Below are positions 62,751-64,000 of a stretch of DNA of 64,000 bases, in pieces. The notes below the pieces were generated by a model. It saw only the letters and a list, made by a program, of their open reading frames with translations. It was not told where the DNA came from and made no database searches. This DNA comes from an uncultured Clostridia bacterium. Lineage in GTDB: Bacteria > Bacillota > Clostridia > Christensenellales > Borkfalkiaceae. Position 1 is the first letter of the stretch. Every line of letters begins with the position of its first letter. The DNA is taken from the NCBI GenBank assembly GCA_934278995.1, contig CAKQWM010000001.1, positions 248,001 to 312,000 on the forward strand, written 5' to 3'. A program made the translations under genes and the position numbers.

Positions 62751-63845
62751 TTGAAATCTATGCAGGAATACGAAAAGATTTACGATTTAGAGAATCTCTA
62801 TGCTGCGTATCTCAAGGCTCGTAGAGGCAAGCGTTGGAAAGACGCTGCCGTCAAATTCGAGATAAACCTACTTGAGGCGTTGCTACTGCTAAAGAGACAG
62901 CTTATTACGAAGACCTACACGCTGTCTCCGTATAACGTTTTCAAGGTCTACGAACCAAAGGAACGGCTTGTTATGAGTAACAGTTATAAAGACAAAGTCG
63001 TCCAACACTCGCTCTGCGACAACGTATTAGAGCCGATTTTAACGAAATCGTTTATAACCGACAATTATGCCTCGCAGGTTGGCAAAGGCACGGACTTTGG
63101 GCTACAACGTTTGAAATACTTTTTGTTGCAGTATTATCGCCAGAACGGCACAGCAGAGGGCTGGGTACTCAAGTGCGATATCAGAAAGTATTTCTACAAC
63201 ATAGACCACGAGATTCTCAAAAAGAAATTGAGACGGTTTATATCCTGCCCAGATACTCTCTGGCTGTGCGATATGATAATCGACAGCACGGAGGGAAAGG
63301 TTGGAATACCGATAGGAAATCAGAGCTCGCAACTTTTCGCTTTGCTTTACCTGAACGGGTTAGACCATTACGTAAAAGAAAAGCTCGGAATCAAGATGTA
63401 TGGCAGATATATGGACGATTTTTATCTTGTTCATAAAGACAAAGCCGTGCTGCAAAATTGCCTCGTTAAAATACGGGCTTTCGTAAAAGATTTAGGGCTT
63501 GAGCTTAACGAAAAGACAAATATCTTTCCTTTGCGTAACGGAATTGACTTCCTCGGGTTCCACACCTACCTGACAGACACAGGTAAGGTTATTATGAAAC
63601 TCAGGAGCGATAAAAAGCACAAAATACGCCGAAAGTTCCGAAAAATGAAACGGCTGAACGAACAAGGTAAATTGCCTATGGAGCGTATAGAGTGCTCGTG
63701 GCAAAGCACAGTCGGACATATGTCCCGAGGCAACTGCCACCACTTGCTGAAAGAAATAGAATCTTACTATAACGAATTATTCCCAAAGGAGGAAAAAGCA
63801 AAAAATGGCAACACTCGGCAGCCTTGCGATAGGCTCAAAAATTAA
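62751..63845 (+). CDS. DGR reverse transcriptase
   Basis: 364 aa. Finger and palm motifs: KARRGKRWK at the start, VYEPKERLVMSNSYKDKVVQH, the palm Asp in VLKCDIRKYFYNIDHEIL, the DGR-specific IGNQSSQ (residues 188-194) where group II intron and retron enzymes differ, YMDD (220-223) in YGRYMDDFYLVH, and LNEKTNIFPLRNGIDFLGFH. The mutagenic Avd-dependent enzyme copies TR RNA into A-mutagenised cDNA for VR. The frame starts at TTG 62751, four bases after AAGGA; ATG 62760 is the alternative. The end overlaps the next target gene by 41 bases. Confidence 0.95.
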   Translation: MKSMQEYEKIYDLENLYAAYLKARRGKRWKDAAVKFEINLLEALLLLKRQLITKTYTLSPYNVFKVYEPKERLVMSNSYKDKVVQHSLCDNVLEPILTKSFITDNYASQVGKGTDFGLQRLKYFLLQYYRQNGTAEGWVLKCDIRKYFYNIDHEILKKKLRRFISCPDTLWLCDMIIDSTEGKVGIPIGNQSSQLFALLYLNGLDHYVKEKLGIKMYGRYMDDFYLVHKDKAVLQNCLVKIRAFVKDLGLELNEKTNIFPLRNGIDFLGFHTYLTDTGKVIMKLRSDKKHKIRRKFRKMKRLNEQGKLPMERIECSWQSTVGHMSRGNCHHLLKEIESYYNELFPKEEKAKNGNTRQPCDRLKN

Positions 63846-64000
63846 AATATCGCACTCCGTTTTGGGAGACATCATTTTTCTTAAGGCGGATAAAGACCAC
63901 GGCGGTTATCCCGAGAACTCGACGACGCTCATAACCGAGAAGATTATCCTCTTGCGTGCCTTTGACGCAAAAGAGCCGAATAATAGCGACGGCAACCGTA
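63805..64000 (+). CDS. Second DGR target (DUF6273-like), cut by the window edge
   Basis: 65 codons are visible from ATG 63805, behind AAAGGAGG, running inside the end of the reverse transcriptase gene. The sequence (MATLGSLAIGSKIKISHSV, then STTLITEKIILLRAFDAKEP and NNSDGNR) matches the N-terminus of clostridial phage DUF6273 variable proteins, whose C-termini carry the VR. The VR itself should lie beyond the window and would be the cis target. Confidence 0.8.
   Translation, partial: MATLGSLAIGSKIKISHSVLGDIIFLKADKDHGGYPENSTTLITEKIILLRAFDAKEPNNSDGNR

Larger units (their letters stand above)
23440..64000. mobile_element. Prophage (short-tailed type) with DGR, right end outside window
   Basis: Everything from the serine recombinase to the window edge is a coherent phage genome: recombinase, repressor, excisionase-like HTH, recombination and replication genes, late regulator, terminase, portal, capsid, tail nozzle, fibre and a retroelement. 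The left boundary is placed near 23440 because the host lipoprotein frame and the recombinase frame overlap at 23404-23504; the exact crossover cannot be read without attR. Lysis genes and the right attachment site are not in the window. No long-tail genes (tape measure, sheath) are present. Confidence 0.9.

Overview
The window reads as the chromosome of a low-to-middling-GC Gram-positive anaerobe, most likely a gut Clostridia member (inference). The signs are lipobox lipoproteins, an InlB-type repeat surface protein, KtrAB potassium uptake, a LytS-like kinase with its regulator, good AGGAGG ribosome sites, TTGACA/TATAAT promoters spaced 17, and a large serine recombinase phage. Roughly 1-23.45 kb is host DNA and about 23.45-64 kb is a prophage that runs off the right edge.

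Host part: surface protein and lipoprotein genes (2-1398); two metallo-aminopeptidases, M42 and M18 (2019-4679); malQ (4757-6235); TM2 and DUF2752 membrane proteins; a two-component system (7735-10527); ktrA/ktrB (10634-12639); an esterase, an aldehyde dehydrogenase, and an HD nucleotidase; then three divergent members of known families: a carbamoyltransferase-like pseudoenzyme, an ABC ATPase lacking most of its motifs, and a DXS-like enzyme with altered motifs. A DUF1003 protein and a repeat-rich lipoprotein follow. Nine copies of a ~28 bp repeat (consensus GATAATCGGCTTATAGGC, then TGACTTTTA) lie between host genes or on gene ends and none was seen in the phage. A ~296 bp element with TAGGGATTCCA inverted ends sits just before the histidine kinase gene.

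Prophage part: a serine recombinase whose 3' end overlaps the disrupted lipoprotein gene; an XRE repressor coupled to a small membrane protein; a divergent operator region; excisionase-like HTH; an early operon with YqaJ exonuclease, DUF1351, RecT, RusA, a replication protein and two SSBs; an ArpU/RinA-like late regulator; then terS, terL, portal, a coiled-coil protein, a 3409-residue polyvalent protein, scaffold, decoration protein, capsid, adaptor, nozzle-like protein and tail fibre. No tape-measure or long-tail genes are seen, so a short-tailed (podovirus) particle is inferred.

The standout system is a diversity-generating retroelement at the right end: avd (62045), template repeat TR (62507-62595), reverse transcriptase (62751) and the start of a DUF6273-like target (63805, cut by the window). 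A second, remote variable repeat lies 34 kb upstream at 28187-28275, at the 3' end of a DUF6273-like gene inside the EARLY operon. The two 89 bp repeats differ at 17 positions, and every one is an A in the template. So one reverse transcriptase appears to diversify at least one target in trans, and probably a second in cis. Two late operons each begin with a related leader whose terminator-like stem is kept by compensatory change.
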